Notes under the pieces: model-generated
Seen by the model: the letters and a program-made list of their open reading frames with translations, nothing else
The model's database searches: none
What the model was told of the DNA's origin: nothing
Assembly: GCA_947176355.1 (NCBI GenBank)
Contig: CAMWQY010000025.1
Location: 1-15,138, forward strand
Reading direction: 5' to 3'
Source: an uncultured Porphyromonadaceae bacterium
GTDB lineage: Bacteria > Bacteroidota > Bacteroidia > Bacteroidales > Muribaculaceae
Length of the DNA stretch: 15,138 nt
In this document: in pieces, positions 14,470 to 15,138 of the stretch
How positions within the stretch are numbered: the first letter of the stretch is position 1
Layout: each line of letters starts with the position of its first letter
Made by a program: the position numbers and the translations under genes

Positions 14470-14922
14470 TTATTTTTTCATCATCCTGTCAAGGATTCTC
14501 TTGTCTTCCCGCTCTTTGATAGCCTGACGTTTGTCATATTGCTTTTTGCCTCGGGCTACCCCTACTACCAATTTTGCATATCCTCGTTCTGAAATGAAAA
14601 TCCTGAGAGGAATCAAAGTATACCCGGGATCTGCGATAGCCTTCTGAATCTTTGCAATCTCTTTTTTAGATAGAAGAAGCTTCCTGTCGCGGCGAGCTAT
14701 ATGGTTGTTGTAAGATCCATAGAAATACTCAGAAATGTTCATTCCCTTTACCCATACTTCTCCTCCATCTATGATACAATATGCATCAGTAAGAGAAGCC
14801 TTACCTGCACGTATTGATTTGATTTCCGTACCGGTAAGCACCATTCCGGCTGTATAAGTATCGCCTATTTCATAATCGAAAGAAGCGCGTCTATTCTTTA
14901 TATTGATATTCTTAGATTCCAT
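14470..14922 (-). CDS. smpB: SsrA-binding protein SmpB
   Basis: Partner of tmRNA in trans-translation; it binds the tRNA-like part of SsrA and lets it enter stalled ribosomes. The 150 residues match the usual length of about 150-160. Family landmarks are in order: [20 protein letters not shown] (5-24), [20 protein letters not shown] (26-45), the [13 protein letters not shown] segment (77-89) and [19 protein letters not shown] (114-132). The basic C-terminal tail [13 protein letters not shown] fits the part that reaches into the empty mRNA channel. The start ATG 14922 gives the standard N-terminus. The gene lies 16 bases upstream of the U32 gene on the same strand, so both are probably one transcript. 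No ssrA gene is seen in the window. No promoter with a full TTG-N20-TANNTTTG match is visible in the leader; GAAATTTG (14987-14980) is one mismatch off. Confidence 0.95.
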   Translation of the reverse strand: MESKNINIKNRRASFDYEIGDTYTAGMVLTGTEIKSIRAGKASLTDAYCIIDGGEVWVKGMNISEYFYGSYNNHIARRDRKLLLSKKEIAKIQKAIADPGYTLIPLRIFISERGYAKLVVGVARGKKQYDKRQAIKEREDKRILDRMMKK

Positions 14923-15009
14923 TGTAAATTTTATTAGCTAAATTAATTCAAGCTTTGCATGTTCTAATTCATTATAGCTCAAATTTCAATTTTTTTAGTT
15001 GCGTAGCTT

Positions 15010-15124
15010 TCTCTGCGTGCTCCGGCCGATGCGAAGCAGGCCGTACTCTCGGCGAGCTTGCCATAACCGCGACGCGAAGCTTCCCAAAATCATTGAAACT
15101 TTGCGCCTTTGCGCTCTCTGCGTG
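15010..15124. repeat. GC-rich intergenic block flanked by 10-bp direct repeats
   Basis: This gene-free stretch upstream of smpB is much richer in G+C than its AT-rich surroundings from about 15011 to 15083. It is bounded by tctctgcgtg at 15010-15019 and again at 15115-15124. Inside are gatgcgaagc (15028-15037) and gacgcgaagc (15071-15080). A short hairpin, cggcc/ggccg, lies at 15023-15027 and 15039-15043, and an imperfect palindrome, ggcgagcttgcc, at 15051-15062. No open frame of note crosses it. It may be a dispersed intergenic or REP-like element. Confidence 0.6.
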
Positions 15125-15135
15125 ATTTTTTTGAG
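15099..15135. repeat. Intergenic TTTGCG-rich repeat, copy B
   Basis: This is the second copy of the element at 1377-1415, in the same orientation: ctttgcgcctttgcgctctc, then tgcgtga and a T-run. About 25 core bases match copy A except for one C/T change. It lies at the right edge of the window, partly overlapping the right flanking repeat of the GC-rich block. A shorter relative of its last part (ctctgcgtg) is at 15011-15019. Confidence 0.75.
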
Positions 15136-15138
15136 CAT

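Overview
The window looks like an ordinary core-chromosome segment of a Bacteroidota, most likely a Bacteroidales gut-type bacterium. Evidence: AT-rich spacers, almost no Shine-Dalgarno sequences, and three upstream regions that match the Bacteroidetes promoter pattern TTG-N20-TANNTTTG exactly. The gene content also fits: a PepSY-like periplasmic protein, a large secreted TPR protein, a type II NADH dehydrogenase and a two-META-domain lipoprotein. I see no phage, transposase, CRISPR array, rRNA or tRNA, and no clear new multigene system. The unusual points are in gene borders and intergenic repeats.

Layout. Bases 1-104 (minus) hold the 5' end of an unrecognised gene. Bases 165-1346 (minus) encode an MFS exporter, and 1474-2712 (minus) an FtsX/LolE-type permease. 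A divergent spacer with a 15-bp palindrome leads to 2884-3330 (plus), a PepSY-like protein ending in a clear terminator. Bases 4503-6509 (minus) encode a TPR protein followed by an AI-2E family membrane protein (3372-4472). The divergent NDH-2 gene is 6594-7865 (plus). A probable plus-strand operon follows: META lipoprotein (7965-8948), Hsp15-like S4 protein (8951-9382), uvrA (9441-12260) and a small lipoprotein that overlaps the uvrA stop (12257-12721). Converging on it from the right are smpB (14470-14922) and a U32-family gene (12684-14453). The right edge, about 216 bases, holds two kinds of intergenic repeat and no gene.

How the genes relate. The window mixes housekeeping functions: nucleotide excision repair (UvrA), ribosome rescue (SmpB), probable RNA hydroxylation (U32 family), stalled-subunit handling (Hsp15-like), respiratory NADH oxidation (NDH-2) and envelope proteins. 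The tightest couplings are META/S4 (2-nt gap), uvrA/lipoprotein (ATGA overlap) and smpB/U32 (16-nt gap). The uvrA-lipoprotein and U32 genes overlap tail to tail, and the plus-strand terminator appears to lie inside the U32 coding sequence.
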